The position numbers were made by a program, and so were the translations under genes. DNA of 64,000 nt from Ariolimax columbianus (lineage: Eukaryota; Mollusca; Gastropoda; Stylommatophora; Arionidae), in contig JAVGWX010000005.1 in assembly GCA_036924085.1 (NCBI GenBank), positions 80,678,666-80,742,665 on the forward strand, given 5' to 3'. The notes below the pieces were generated by a model that was not told the DNA's origin, did not search any database, and saw nothing but the letters and a program-made list of their open reading frames with translations. Positions 33,091 through 45,152 of the stretch are shown one piece after another; the stretch's first letter is position 1; every line of letters begins with the position of its first letter.

Positions 33091-33581
33091 GAAATTGTTC
33101 GCATAACAAAAGAAGGCCAGGAAAGCACTTTTTGTAACGTTAGAACTAGGTCCATATATCTTTTTTTTTGGTATATAAACTCTCACCATTAACTTATAAT
33201 TATAGCTTCTGATGATCTGATGTGCATTGCAATATAATATAATGTTTCAGCGTTAATTCGTTTTCCTTATCTGTATTGTAACATAAACAAAGATGTTCAA
33301 GTAAAATGTACATCTCTCTGATCTTCTTTTATTTTATTTGTAAAATATTTGTCACGGGAATACAGATGCATTAGGCCTCTATTGCAGAAAATTACTCAGC
33401 AATCAATTCCACCTTTCTCTCCTCTTCCATTTCCGCATTGACCTTACAAGCTACATATCATAGCATAAAACAGTGGTGGATGAAAATGGGACAACTAATG
33501 GAGAATGGAAGGGGGGCCCCGACAGAAACTTTGTTCCCCTTGATACAATTCCTCTCGGAGGTCCTCCCTGTCTGCAAAGTA
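33091..33581. other. No supported feature
   Basis: No recognised gene or repeat; the next LINE's tail begins at 33582. Confidence 0.35.
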
Positions 33582-35640
33582 ATGATTCTTCTTCTTCTTC
33601 GTCGTTCATCCTCAGATCAAGGTTCCTGTTTCTCTTACAAAGGACACCGTTGTTTGTAAGGCTGTTTCATCTCCATACAGCTTTTGTCTCATATCTGTCT
33701 CACGAGGCCAGTATTGTTCTCTCTTTTCCTGCGTGAGCGTGCTGCTTTGCAGGATGTGTTCCACGGTCATGATATGCTACCCACATGGGCACCTGTCATC
33801 TATCCCAATCCTCATTTTGTTGTAAAGATGATCCTTGAGTCTGTTATGCCCAGCTCTCAGTCTGAAGATGATGACTTGCTCTTCTCTCGTTAAGTTATAG
33901 TAGCTATCTTCTTTTCGGAAGTCGGGGTGTTGATCAGCCCATTTTACCCTGAAGTTGGCTTTAATTATGGTCTTGGCCTCATTATATGTGATACTCAAGT
34001 CTGTTTGTGGTGATGCTCCTCCACTCTTTGCTAGTTTGTCTGCAGCTTCATTGCCTTCAATATTGCAGTGGGATGGGATCCACTATATGACCAACTTTGG
34101 GTGTTCTGCTGAGAGCTGTGTCAGGGAGAACATACATTGCTCGAGATCTTTATCTTTGTGTTGTTTTAGCGCTGCTAATACTGACGCGGCATCAGTCAGG
34201 AATACTATGTTTTCTTGGTGGATATCTTTATCTTGGATTACAAGCTCAGTTGCGGCCTTTAGTGCCTCTGTTTCTGCACGGAAATTACTGGAATATGTTC
34301 CCGTTGTTAATACTCGAGTTGTTTCTTCTCCATTCCTTAGTCTGTAATAGACCTCTCCACCTCCATTGGATGTGGCGTTGTTAGATGAGCCATCTGTATA
34401 TACGTGTGTCCATGTTTCTGGTGGGTATACTCTCCTAAGATATTCTTCTGTGTTAAATTTTCTTTCTGAATCTGTCTATTCCTTTTTCCCCTATTCCCTC
34501 TATGGTTTCTACCATCTCAGGGGACTTGGTTTTTTTCCATGGTGGGATTTGGGATGTTTGTTTTAGATCTCTAACCACTGCCTGGCTTTTGATTTGGTCT
34601 GCCCTTGCTCTTTTTATATGAAGTGGTTTCTCTTTAATCTCCCTCTTCTCATGCGATTTATCGTGTCATATATTGGGTGATCAGGCATTCGTTTGAACTT
34701 CTCCCCCTGCTTGAGTGTTTTTTGTCTCTGCGCGTCTCCATACTTTCGATTCGTGTGTTGTTCTCATAGCTCCAGTGATGATACGTATACCTTGGTTTTA
34801 GGTTGTATTTATTTTGTGAAAGTTTTTCTTTGTTGCTGTGGACCATGCTGCTATCCCGTATTCTAGCACTGGTCTCACATAACCTGTGTACAGTTTCTTT
34901 AGGGTACACGTGTCTGCTCCCCATGTTGAGCCTGATATCTTCCTCGTTATCGCCATATTGTTCTTAGCTTTGTTGGTGGCTTTCTTTTATCTGGTTTTTC
35001 CATGTCAACCTTGGGTCTATTGTTATTCCCAGATAAGTTGGACTTATGTCAAGGGGGAGAGTTTGGCCATTTACTTTCAGGATTACTTCTTGGGGCTTGG
35101 GAGATAGAGTGAAGATTGTGATGTTGTTTTGGATTCGTTTATAGCGATATGTCATTTTTTGTCCATGTCTCTAATTTATTTAGAGCCTCCTGCATTTGGT
35201 TTCTAGCTACAGGTGTAGACTCTTTGTACTCTTTTATGGGATTTCTGTGATTATATGATTGATATTAACGAGGAACAGCATGGGTTATAACTCCTTGTTC
35301 CATTTTCATCTTTTTGCTGAAGTGTCCTTGGAGTTGCACTCTTGCTGTCCTGTTATCTAGATAATCACTGATCCACTTGTACACGTTGTTGGTTACACCC
35401 ATTTGCAGTAGTTTGTTTTGACCCGCTCTTCCATATTTTATCAAAGACTTTTTCTAGGTCTATCCAAACTGCCAGTGTTTTCTTTTTTTCCTTGAAATGC
35501 ATCTTCTATTTCCTGCGAGATATATGTCATCTGATCTTCGGTCGATCTGTTTCTATGAAAACCTGCTTGTTGGGGGATAAGTAAATTCTTTGATTCCATA
35601 TGCCAGGTTATTCTAGTGTTGTAATGATTCAATAGCTACT
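33582..35640 (-). pseudogene. I/Nimbus-type LINE, second subfamily (J4)
   Basis: Element strand order: PQQAGFHRNRSTEDQMTY (35580 region), DKVFDK-like palm piece, FTLSPKPQEVIL and SPTYLGITIDPRLTWKNQI (35155-34964), a linker, then RNase H (34350-33990): NFRAETEALKAA (catalytic Glu), VFLTDAASVLAALK (Asp), WIPSHCNIEGNEAADKLA (Asp), and VIIFRLRAGHNRLKDHLYNKM with a CPCG zinc-binding start. Ends in (GAA)n at 33582-33600. Related to family J in order and tail but diverged. Many stops and shifts. Confidence 0.8.
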
Positions 35641-36184
35641 TAACAGTGCTGCACTATAGACACTAAATGTGAAGATTAGATGCATACTTGGACTTGTGTC
35701 GCTTACATATCCATACATGAAAAGGCCCAGGTCACAGACTACATGCAAGTTTTCGTAGAAAATAGACAGCAACAGTACAGGAATACTGCAGATATCTAAG
35801 GACCTTGAACAGAGAAGGCGAATATCTGAGTGGCCATTGTTGAGATTAAGTCGAAAGAGCTAATAGGATCTATATTAAATATACAATTACAGACTACCAC
35901 TGGCTTATCATCACCCTGGTAAGGGAATGCAGAGATTGGTGCATTGGGAAATCAGTCCTTGGGGGGAAGGGGGGGAGGGGGGGGGAAGGGAAGTTAGACA
36001 ACTGATAGTACTCGGGATAGTGATGTAGCATATACCGGTGAATCAGTGTTGCTTTGAGAGAAATCAGAATGAGGCTTTACTGTTATAGCTAAAGGTACAG
36101 TCATTAACAACAGTTTCTAGTATTTTTCTCTTTGTTCGCCATCAAACATCCTCATAAATGCTCTACCGAAATAATTGGTGTGTC
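35641..36184. other. No gene; G-rich tract at 35960-35990
   Basis: No coding region recognised. Consecutive G runs (GGGGGAAGGGGGGGAGG type) at about 35960-35990 could form quadruplex structure. Confidence 0.4.
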
Positions 36185-36290
36185 CTCATGAAGCGGATTG
36201 TGTTGCACTGTGTTCTGTGCCTGTAGTTAAGTGCATTCATCTTTAGTGCGTATTTGTTTGGGCTGCTTCCATCCTTGCCTTTAGCTGTTA
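36185..36290 (-). mobile_element. Decayed family-S SINE fragment
   Basis: GTGTTGCACTGTGTTCTGTGCC, then GTGCATTCATCTTTAG and CTGCTTCC follow the order of the minus-strand SINE S body with many changes. Tentative. Confidence 0.35.
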
Positions 36291-36589
36291 CCAACCAACT
36301 TACCTCATAGCAAATATTTCGTGTCATGTGCATCTCTCCTAGGGAAGTTGTCTCACTGAACCATCGAAGGCTTCCTACCCGACAACCTCCAGCAGTAGAA
36401 CAGAGACTGAAGCTACTATTTAAGCTTTGAGGTAGCAAGGCAGTCATCGTGCCTGGCATTCAGTCATTGCTCCAGAAGGTAAAGAATGATTAGCTATTGT
36501 ATGTCAAGAGTGGACATGCACACTTCCTATTGTCAAAGACTGTTGTGTCTTTGTCACATTTTGTCCTCCTTGCTGGTTACTACTGGGTT

Positions 36590-36810
36590 GGAATTTTGAT
36601 AGCTTTAAAATTTTTGCCCAGACGGTGGCTGATAGCATCACACAGTGTGTGTACAAATAACCCCGAGTCTGTGGCCCATCTCTGTTAAGACTTGCTGTTG
36701 ATCTGATCTTCTTATGAGACCAGGAGACGTTTGAAATTTGCAAAGGTTCCAACACCCACTGTTTCTTGACAGAGAAGTGACTTACCTCACAGTTATAGTG
36801 TCTCCACGCC
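36590..36810 (-). mobile_element. tRNA-derived SINE, family Q, copy 2
   Basis: Homologous to 18090-18332: TAACTGTGAGGTAAGTCACTTC, TGTCAAGAAACAGTGGGTGTTGG, AATTTCAAACGTCTCCTGG. The B box is damaged. It lies 2 kb left of the duplicated block B, as copy 1 lies at the left of block A. Confidence 0.55.
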
Positions 36811-36849
36811 ACAAACAGAATATATCTCTAAATACTGGTATTGAACCAG

Positions 36850-38760
36850 GCATGCATGTCTTATGCCAGGTAGCCAAATCATAAGTAAGCTCATTTTGTT
36901 CTTTTGGCTTGGTGCACCATGTTGGGCACAGGGCCTCCTTCAAGCCATCTCTCCATCTCAGTTTTGGCCGCCCGCAAGGACATCGAAAGTTGTAGGGCCA
37001 CCACGACATCACTCTTTGTGTCCATCTGTTATCTGGCATTTGCACCACATGGCCGGTCGATCTGTATTTTCGTAACAGTGTGACATCTATGATGTCAGTG
37101 AAGGAAGTTCGATGTCTGATCTCTGTGTTGCGGATTTGGTCTCGAATGGAGATCTTCAATGTTCTTCGCTCCATCCCTCATTGGGCAACGCAAAGTTTAT
37201 CTGCATCAGCTTTCCGTAGGTTCTGCACCTCACAGTCATATAATAGTTAATAGTTGTCCATCACAAGTGATGAAGACCACTCTCTTTGTTCAGCTGTGTG
37301 GACAGTCGTATCTCTTGCTATGTCCGCTGAAATGCGTGACTTGCGCGGTGATTTGGATTAAACTGAGGAAGAAACTGCGCCTTTTGTCAACCTCACTCAC
37401 AGAGCCTAAGCTACCTTTCGCCAGTGGCAAGACATTCATCGAGACGACTGGAGATAGCATAGGATGCAGATTTTGCCTCCGGGTTACCACCAAAGCCTTT
37501 CCGTAAACATGTAACCCGCAGGGTAGAAAGGTGGGATGGCATCTAATGCAGTTTGTCGTGCCCTTTCGATAACCACAAGAGGTCGTATGGACAACACTCA
37601 GCGTGTGAGTGGGTCTGGTATCTCTCCCCAGCTCATCATAGTAGCATCTAAAATAATATACCATGGCTGGAATAACCACACTGTTGAATGTGTGAGCACT
37701 AGCATTGTTGTTACGCATCTGTTGCAGTATGTGTTTAAAACAGTTGAAAGCTGAGTCAGATCACTGCTATCCTTCGTGAAATCTCCCGATTTATTGAACA
37801 TGAGTTTGAGATCTCTTGGCCCTAGTAGATATACAAATTTATGTTTTCGACTGGACAATCTCCAAGGTGCTTATCTCTTTTTTGGACAGAAGGTGTTGAG
37901 CATGAATTGGATTTTCTTTCTATTGATTTGTAGGCCAACTGCAACTTATTGCCAACTGCAACTCTTTTTCTACTGATTTCATTTAGGCTTTTCTCCGCTT
38001 CTTTGACGTGGTGGTTGAGCATGATTATGTCATCAGCAAACCTCAGATGAGTAAGAATTTCCCCGTCTATGTTTATGCCCCTATCCTCCCAGTCCAGAAT
38101 TTTAAAGACCTCCTCAAGGACTGCTGTAAAGAGCTTTGGTGAGATTGTTTCACCCTGTCGGATGCTACATATGGTGATCGGTCTATAGAAGAGGGTGATA
38201 TCCGTTGTTTTTCTCCTCTATCAGTTGAGAGTATTTTTCTGCTATTCCCTGATTTCTCAAAGCATTCAGCACTGCAGTTATTTTTATGCTATTGAAAGCC
38301 TTCTCATAATTCACGAACACAAGGCATTTATACTTCATGCGCCCTCTCCATTAATTGGTTGATTGTGTGGAAGTGATCACTGGTTGAGAAGCTTTTCCTG
38401 AAACCTGCCTGCTCTCGTGGTTGGTTCTCATCTAGTAGCTTCTCTATGCGGTTGGTGATCACTCTGGTGAATAGTTTATAAATGGGGGAGAACAGACATA
38501 TCAGATGGTAATTTGACAGGCTTTCTTTGCCCCCTTTTCATAGATTAGGATGGTTTTTGACATTTTCCATTGGTCGAGGATTTGGCATTCGGTCAGACAG
38601 ATGTTAAACAAAGTGATTAAATGTTGCACTAGTGTGTCTCCGACAGCTTTTATTACGTCATTTGTAATTTCGTCTCATTCTGAGGCTCTACATAGTTTTA
38701 GTTGTTTGATTGCATGTACTACCTCATCTGATTAGATTTTTGGTACCAGCACGGATTCAG
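36850..38760 (-). pseudogene. RTE-like LINE family P
   Basis: Minus-strand order: DEITNDVIKAVGDTLVQHL and DQWKMSKTILIYEKG (fingers), a QAGFRKSFST-like block, CLVFVNYEKAFNSI (palm; catalytic FxDYEKAFDS altered to VNYEKAFNS, so the first Asp is lost), LNALRNQGIAEKYSQLIE, a broken VRQGDxxSPK zone, IQFMLNTF, then MERRTLKISIRDQIRN (37174) and TGHVVQMPDNRWTQRVMSW with a CGRPKLRWRDG C-terminus. About 1.9 kb with numerous frame changes. Confidence 0.75.
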
Positions 38761-38809
38761 TTTTGGGTGTCAAACTTTGTATATTTTCAAAGCAATGCAT
38801 TTAGCAAAC

Positions 38810-39395
38810 GCTTGTAGCATCAGAAGTTGTTGATCATTGTAGACCTGACGTTATCCAAATATCTCTAGACATGGACAATATTATCACTTCCCATATTGTC
38901 AAAATAGTTCTGCATTGGATCTCTGGACACTCAAACACACCTGGCAATGACAAGTCAGACAGACTAGCAAAGGAGGGATCAAGACAAGAACAGCCACACA
39001 CAGCAACAACTTTACAAACAGCCAAACAGCTCATACAAACAAACTTGGCTGAACAGATGGGCCATGGGAAACACGGGGAAGAATGTCTGCAGACATATGG
39101 CTAATCATTTGGACAATATCAATAAACTCACAAGGAAGGATAAGAGCACCATTTTCCAACTGCAAATCCAAAACATACCACTTAACAAGCACCTGAACAA
39201 AATCCAACCATAACATACTTCTGAGTGCCAGCTGTGTACACATGCATATGAAACAGTTGATCATCATCTCTTTGAGTGCTTAGCACTCAATGATTTTGTA
39301 TGGCACTAGACACCAACTCATAAACACATGTGTATACCTTTACATTGCATTGGGTTGAAAGGTGAGAGCCTGAATGCTGCTGGCTCCGATACAAC
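38810..39395 (+). pseudogene. RNase H-type LINE family M, copy 1, inserted beside gene B
   Basis: Codes for VLHWISGHSNTPGNDKSDRLAKEGS (RNase H end with catalytic Asp) followed by a shifted C-terminus including FQLQIQNIPLN-like and CTHAYETVDHHLFECL pieces (zinc-binding H and C visible). Flanked by AGCAAAC at 38803-38809 and 39396-39402. The uninterrupted sequence is in block A near 18370-18385. Related fragment at 50700-50940. Confidence 0.75.
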
Positions 39396-39504
39396 AGCAA
39401 ACACTACACATTTTAAACTTCTATGGTTTCTTTCCACTTCGTGTTATTTTGTTTACTTCTAGATGACAACACATAGTAAACCCTACAGCACAAACATCAC
39501 CCTT

Positions 39505-41159
39505 TCAAGGTGTATGTACAGTATGCGTTCTTTTGTGTAATTCTAAACTAATACAGTGATTAAATTCTATCTCACAAATGTCACACTTGTATGGTTTCCC
39601 TTCAGAATGTCTTCTCTTATGTAATTTCAGGTCACCGCATTGAGTAAACTCTACACCACAAACATCACAGTTGCAAGGTTTCTTTCTAGTATGCATTCTA
39701 TCGTGTTTTTTAAAACCATTGCGCCTAGCAAATCTTATACCACAAACATCACACTTGTATGGTTTCTCTCCAGTATGGATTCTTATGTGTATGTTCAAAG
39801 TACTGCGCTCAGCAAATCCTATGCCACAAATATCACACTTGCAAGGTTTTTCTCCAGTATGTGTCCTTTTGTGTCTTTCCAGATGATTACACCGAGTAAA
39901 CCCTACGCCACAAATATCACACTTGTAAGGTTTCTCTCCAGTATGTGTTCTTCTATGTATTGTCAGATCACTACTCTGAGTAAACCTAACACCACAAACA
40001 TCACAGTTGTAAGGTTTCTCTCCAGTATGCGTTCTTTTGTGCATTTTCAAAGCATTGCACCTAGCAAAACCTATACCACAAACATCACACTTGTATGGTT
40101 TCTCTCCAGTATGGGTTCTTATATGCGTGTCCAAAGTACTGCGTTCAGTGAATCCTACACCACAAATATGACACTTGCAAGGTTTTTCTCCAGTATGTAT
40201 CCTTTTGTGTCTTTCCAGATGATTGCCACGAGTAAATCCTACACCGCAAATATCACACTTGTAAGGTTTCTCTCCAGTATGCGCCATCTCATGTATTTTC
40301 AAAACATTGCACCTAGCAAATCCTACACCACAAACATCGCACTTGTAAGGTTTCTCTCCAGTATGGGTTCTTGTGTGTGTTTTCAAAGTACTGCACTTGG
40401 CAAATCCTACACCACAAAAATCACACTTGTAAGTTTTCTCTGCATTTTGTGCTCTTTTCTGATTTTCAAGATTAGTCCATAGAGTAAATTCTGCACAACA
40501 AACATCAATGTTTTTAGATTGTTCTTTAGACTGTCTTTTTTTATGTGATTGTAAATCACTGCTATCAACAAATTCATTGCCACAGACATTATTTATGAAC
40601 ATTCTTTCTCCAGTACTCTGTTTCTGGACATCTTGAACTAGTAGGTCATTCTGGAACCTATAACCTCCATCACAAGCTTTCAGGTCATTCTTCTCACACA
40701 GTGAAAATATGTTATCTAACTCTCGGCTACAGTCTTCATTTTCTAATGTCAGCTTGCAGCCAATGAGTGTGTCACAAACATCTGCTTTCCTTTCATGACA
40801 GCTAGCAGAATCTCTGGATGTTCCAGTTTTAGTCATTCCTGATTCTGTCTCATCATCTCTTGTTATCTCCACAACATTGGTGTCAATTGTTTTGTTGACC
40901 ATTTCATTTATTTTGTTTCTGTCATGGCCAGGTAAAACATCAAAAAGTTCCTCCTGCTTCCCAACTTCCAAGTATTTGTTACCATATATCATTTTCTCAG
41001 ACAAATGTTCTTGTTTGAAGAAGGAAAGATGGCTTTGGGTATGAAAATATTTTTCTGAAATGTAAAGAAGCAAATACAGGTGAGCAACAACACTTAACTT
41101 ATTACAACCCAGCCTAATTTTGTTAATTTGTGTTTTACAGTCCAAGGCAAGTGTCATAA
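39505..41159 (-). CDS. C2H2 zinc-finger gene B, last coding exon (11 fingers)
   Basis: Paralogue of the exon at 18466-20207, about 85-90 percent alike by eye. An N-terminal polar region and two degenerate fingers are followed by 11 canonical C2H2 fingers with TGEKP linkers; finger 10 to 11 linkers are SEGKP. Predicted contact residues: KSTT, RNVI, RNHR, ESTT, RNAM, QSDI, RNHR, ESTI, RNGK, QGDL, HISL. A four-finger unit (RNHR, EST-, RN--, Q-D-) occurs twice in a row. The acceptor ACACACAG precedes TTATGACACTTGCC. The two bases TT join the G of exon 2 to give Val, so the ATG at 41155-41157 is probably internal, although it could start a shorter protein. Likely a nuclear DNA-binding protein. Stop at 39505-39507. 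Confidence 0.85.
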
Positions 41160-41309
41160 CTGTGTGTGTCAAATATGTAAAAAATTAATGAAGTTTAAAA
41201 AAAATTTAGCTAAAATTACCATCTAAAAATCTGAAGACACATATTTAATTCTTTTCAGCCCAGCCTAATTTACACAATTTCTACATTATAAACCAACACT
41301 GGGATCCTT

Positions 41310-41795
41310 CATCATCAAAAACGTTATATCTAGACCCAAAAATAGACAATGTTACTGCTAAATTTGCTCGCCTCACAACATGTGTTTGGAAAAACCAGAA
41401 ACTGAGAATTAAAACCAAGGCCATGGTGTACAATGCGCACTCCTATATGGTAGTGAGACTTGGACAATCTATGCCAAAAAAAGATCACAGGCATACCACC
41501 TTCCATCTACTGTGTCTGCAATCCATTATTGGAATTACATGAAAGGACAGAGTGACAAATACAGATGCGCACTCTCGCACCGGTCTCCCAAGCATGTACA
41601 CTCGTTAGGCAGTGAAGCTTATGATGGCTTGGACATGTTCATCGCATCGAAGATGGTCGCATTCCCAAAGAAATCATCTATGGACAGTTGGCATCTGATA
41701 AAAGAACAGTCAGCCAACCACAGTTGAGGTTAAAAAATGTGTGTAATCATGATATGAAGGCCCTGAACATGATTCTGACATCCTGAGAGAATGAA
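41310..41795 (+). pseudogene. RTE-like LINE C-terminal remnant (family D)
   Basis: Thumb and C-terminus in shifting frames: TTCVWKNQKLRIKTKAMVYN, a damaged LPTLLYGSETW, a damaged CLQSIIGIT, LPSMYT, then GRIPKEIIYGQL-like and QPQLRLKNVC-like pieces. In intron 2 of gene B and absent from the matching intron of gene A. Confidence 0.65.
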
Positions 41796-41809
41796 GCTGC
41801 AGACCGATC

Positions 41810-43625
41810 CAAGTCAAAAAGAGGAAGATCAGGAGCTGATTAGTAGCATAGCAAAGGCAAGTGAAGGGAAATTATTATTAATGGGGGATTTCAACTTTCC
41901 AGAAATAAAATGGGATATGGTAGAAACACATGTAGAGTCAAAACCTTTGGTTAAGTGCATAACTGACAATTTGTTAATTCAACATGTAGAAGCAGCCACC
42001 AGAGGCCACACTCGACTTAGTTTTTACTACAGAGGAAAATATGATTGAAAACGTTACTGTTGGGCAACTCGTTTGGCTGAAATGACCATCAAATCATTCG
42101 TTCGGATCTATATTGCAGGGAAAGAAGTAAACATAAATACACGAACATACAATTACTCTAAGGCAGATGTTAAGAAAATGAAAGAGGCAGCGAGCTACAT
42201 AATCTGGAAAGATATTGTCAGAGGAACAGATGTTGAACAAGAGGGCGAGTTTAAAACAGTTCTAGAAAAGCTAAAAGAGGAATGTGTTCCATGTCGGGAT
42301 GTAAACATCAAGTGTAAAAAGTGGATTACTAGATTTATAGTTAAATGTAGAAAAGCTAAAAATAAAGCATGGAAAAAATATATAGAGGCAGATAAATCAA
42401 AAGAAACATATTTAAAATAATTGGACAAACAGAACATAGCTCAGAAAGTGAATAAAACAGCAAAACTAACTTCGAAAAAAAACTTGCTCAGAGGATCAAG
42501 ACATTGTAAAAGCTTCTTTTCATATGTTAGAAATAGGGGATGGCACGGCTCACAACCAGAAGGTGTTGGGTTCGATGGCCGTTACCCCGGGGAAGCAAAC
42601 CCTTAGAAAATGCAGGAGAAAGCAGACCCTTACATAAAATGCATGCTGAAGTCTGATGCACTGGGCCAACAGGCGCAAAATAAAAACCACAGTGCAATGT
42701 ATACCACCTTGGGGATTAGAGAAATAAGCGAACGCAAAAAAAAAAAATATATATGTTAGAAATAAACAAAGAACGAAAGACAAAGACGGCACGGGAAAAA
42801 CAATAAGTGAGAATAAGGAGGCAGCTAATCTACTCAATCAGTACTTTGGCACAGTCTACACAAAAGGGGACTGCTCCAAGATCCCAGAGCCTATTTATAT
42901 CTTTCAAAGAGACATAGATACAGCAGGATTAAGATCAATCTGTATTACAGAGGAAATGGTTTTTAACAAATTGGTGAGGTTGAAAGTGAATAAATGTCCA
43001 GGCCAATGTGGTATTCATCCAAAATTGCTGTTTGAAATTATGAGACCAACTAGCAAAACCATTGGCTATATTATGCTGTCAATCACTTGCAAAAGGAATT
43101 GTTCCACGGGATTGGAAAGATGCAGGAGTGATCCCCTTATTCAAAAAGGGCAAAAAATCAGATCCAGCAATTTATAGACGGGTGAGTTTAATGAACATAG
43201 TCTGTAAATTGTTAGAGTCAATAATCAAAGTAAACATTGTAATGCATTTAGACAAGTTTAATTTAATCAGAAATAGTCAGCATGGGTTTACTAGAGGGAG
43301 ATCATGCTTAACAAATCTATTTAAAATTCATGGAGGAGGTTACTAAAATGATAGATAAAGGGGAGCCAGTGGATGTTATTTATCTAGATTTTGCAAAGGC
43401 CTTTGATAGAGTACCTCATCAAAGATTATTTCGAAAGTTAAAATCACATGGAATAGGTGGAGAAGTTGCCAAATTGATTGAAAATTGGTCAACAGGAAGA
43501 AGGCAGAGGGTGGGCATAAATAAGGAGTACTCTGAGTGGTGTGAAGTGAAAAGTGCCACAGGGCTAGGTTTTGGGACCAATTTTGTTCTTGATATATATA
43601 AACGATTTGGACATTGACATGGGAT
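41810..43625 (+). pseudogene. CR1/L2-like LINE family A, copy 3 (best preserved)
   Basis: Begins inside the endonuclease: LLLMGDFNFPEIKWD and HVEAATRGHTRL. The linker (42073-42420) follows with RGTDVEQEGEFKTVLEKLKEECVP, then a SINE insertion (42536-42750), then NKCPGQCGIHPKLLFE, VPRDWKDAGVIPLFKKG, YRRVSLMNIVCKLLESII, QHGFTRGRSCLTNL, VDVIYLDFAKAFDRVPHQRLF (first catalytic Asp) and a VLDIYKRFGH end where the frame has shifted. It stops at 43625, before the YADD motif. In intron 2 of gene B. Confidence 0.85.
42536..42750 (+). mobile_element. tRNA-derived SINE, family S, copy 6, with target duplication
   Basis: Perfect 14-bp target duplication ATATGTTAGAAATA at 42522-42535 and 42751-42764 inside LINE A3. 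Compared with copy 3 it lacks most of the A-box region and about 15 bases after the B box (GGTTCGATGGCC), so it can hardly be transcribed from its own promoter. A tail present. Confidence 0.92.
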
Positions 43626-43789
43626 ATAAGTTAAGTTAAGTGAAGATGTATCCTACCACACGCTTGGTGAAGAGATGCTCTTGCAACACATAGAAGTGAA
43701 AAGACGTCGCATGAAGAAAGAAAACAAGAAAAGCTAGGTATAAATTTTTTGTTTACCAAAGTCATATCATCCTATAGTATAGTTAGTCA

Positions 43790-44640
43790 TGACTTCAAGG
43801 GGCTACTACTACTACTGCACAACCCCAAACTTTTATACCACATGTTGGTGGCTTTGCTTTGATAAACTGTTTGAAAAACAGTCTACCAATGAAAGCAATA
43901 ATTGTCTCATCAATACTGAGCTCTCTCCCAGGATAATAGTTTTTCTGACTAATTTCACTATATGACTTATCAGTGGCCAAACTTTGTGTGCTAGCCATAA
44001 CCTGAATGACATTTAAAGAATTACCTTCTCTGAGTCATTGATGCGAAAATACCGACTTATTTTTAAAAATAAATTTGTTTTATATCACATTTGTCAATGC
44101 ACTTAGTCTCATGACTAGTAAAGGTCTATCTTAGGTAGTGTGACATAGCTGACACTATGCCAACAATACAATTTACGTAGAAGAAAGTTTAAATTTCTTC
44201 AGCTGTGCAAGGTTTCCAGTTTTAGTCGACTTGCGCCTTCTATGTTTGTCTTTCCTGAGCATACACATTTGTTTGTATGTGCAGTTAAACTCTTCATTTA
44301 TAAATAAACTGCAGTAGTCATACAGGGTAGCATCGATACCGAATGTATGTTTGGGACCAGTGCTTTCGTCAAAGTCTGCAACTTGAACAGGAGTATGATG
44401 TGTTAACCAGTCTTCTACCAAACTGCTGTTGACTTTAGACCGCAACACCACTACTTGTTATCCTTTTATTATTTTTACTCACCACATGTGTTGAAATTGT
44501 TGCTTTATTCCCCTTATTACCACTTTCATTATCTGTTCCAATGTCTTGAGTCTGAAGCAGACTTGTATTGAATGTCCAAGTGTAATTCAGATGCACGATC
44601 GTTGGCTTGATCAAATAATACATAATTTCTTGACTCTTGA
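43790..44640 (-). pseudogene. piggyBac-like transposase fragment (second lineage)
   Basis: Minus strand shows an N-terminal part (FDESTGPKHTFGIDATLYDYCSLFINEEF, 44400-44290) and a core piece (YYPGRELSIDETIIAFIGRLFFKQFIKAKP, 43940-43840, with the first catalytic Asp). The part between is deleted. This lineage differs from 15474-18034. Neither terminal repeats nor a TTAA pair could be assigned with confidence. In intron 2 of gene B. Confidence 0.65.
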
Positions 44641-45039
44641 ACTGCTAATTCAATCTTTTGAAAAACGACAGAAAATGTAAATATCCACATATCGGAAGAA
44701 ATTAATTAAACAAACGCTGTATATGCACCAGATATTCCGCCATACTTTAGGTCAGTCTAAATATGTAAACATGGGCTCTAAACTAAACAGCGAAACACCA
44801 GTATTGGATATACCACTGGATCAGAATGTAACTAATGATCACCTATTGGAACTTTAAAAACGTAATAAATTAATGTAATAATTTTTTCATGTTTTTTTAA
44901 TGATAACCATATCAATCTGATTATTACAAATGTAACATGCTGATGTTAAAACTTAGAATAATGAACAGATGTGACATGATCGCAGATTAATCTTGATACT
45001 GAACTACTATTTGCTTATGACTAGAGCATGCTTGGCTGA
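44641..45039. other. Intron 2 of zinc-finger gene B, AT-rich remainder
   Basis: No element recognised. From about 45040 the sequence matches block A (22920 onward). Confidence 0.4.
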
Positions 45040-45152
45040 GACAACTTTTTTTTCGCTCCACTATCAGTTATGCATTTCCCAATGTAAAAAACATTACTTA
45101 TAATCACTCTTTCTAGTGGGTGTTGAAGGTTGCATTCACTTTCTGCTATTAA

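Noticed and set aside
41155..41172. ATG at the start of the gene B finger exon as the true start (MTHTV or MTLAL)
   Set aside because: Gene A lacks this ATG, an acceptor AG lies just before it, and upstream exons join in phase; kept only as an alternative.
43627..43640. TTAA pair as boundary of the second piggyBac remnant
   Set aside because: TTAA is frequent in this AT-rich stretch and no terminal inverted repeats accompany it.
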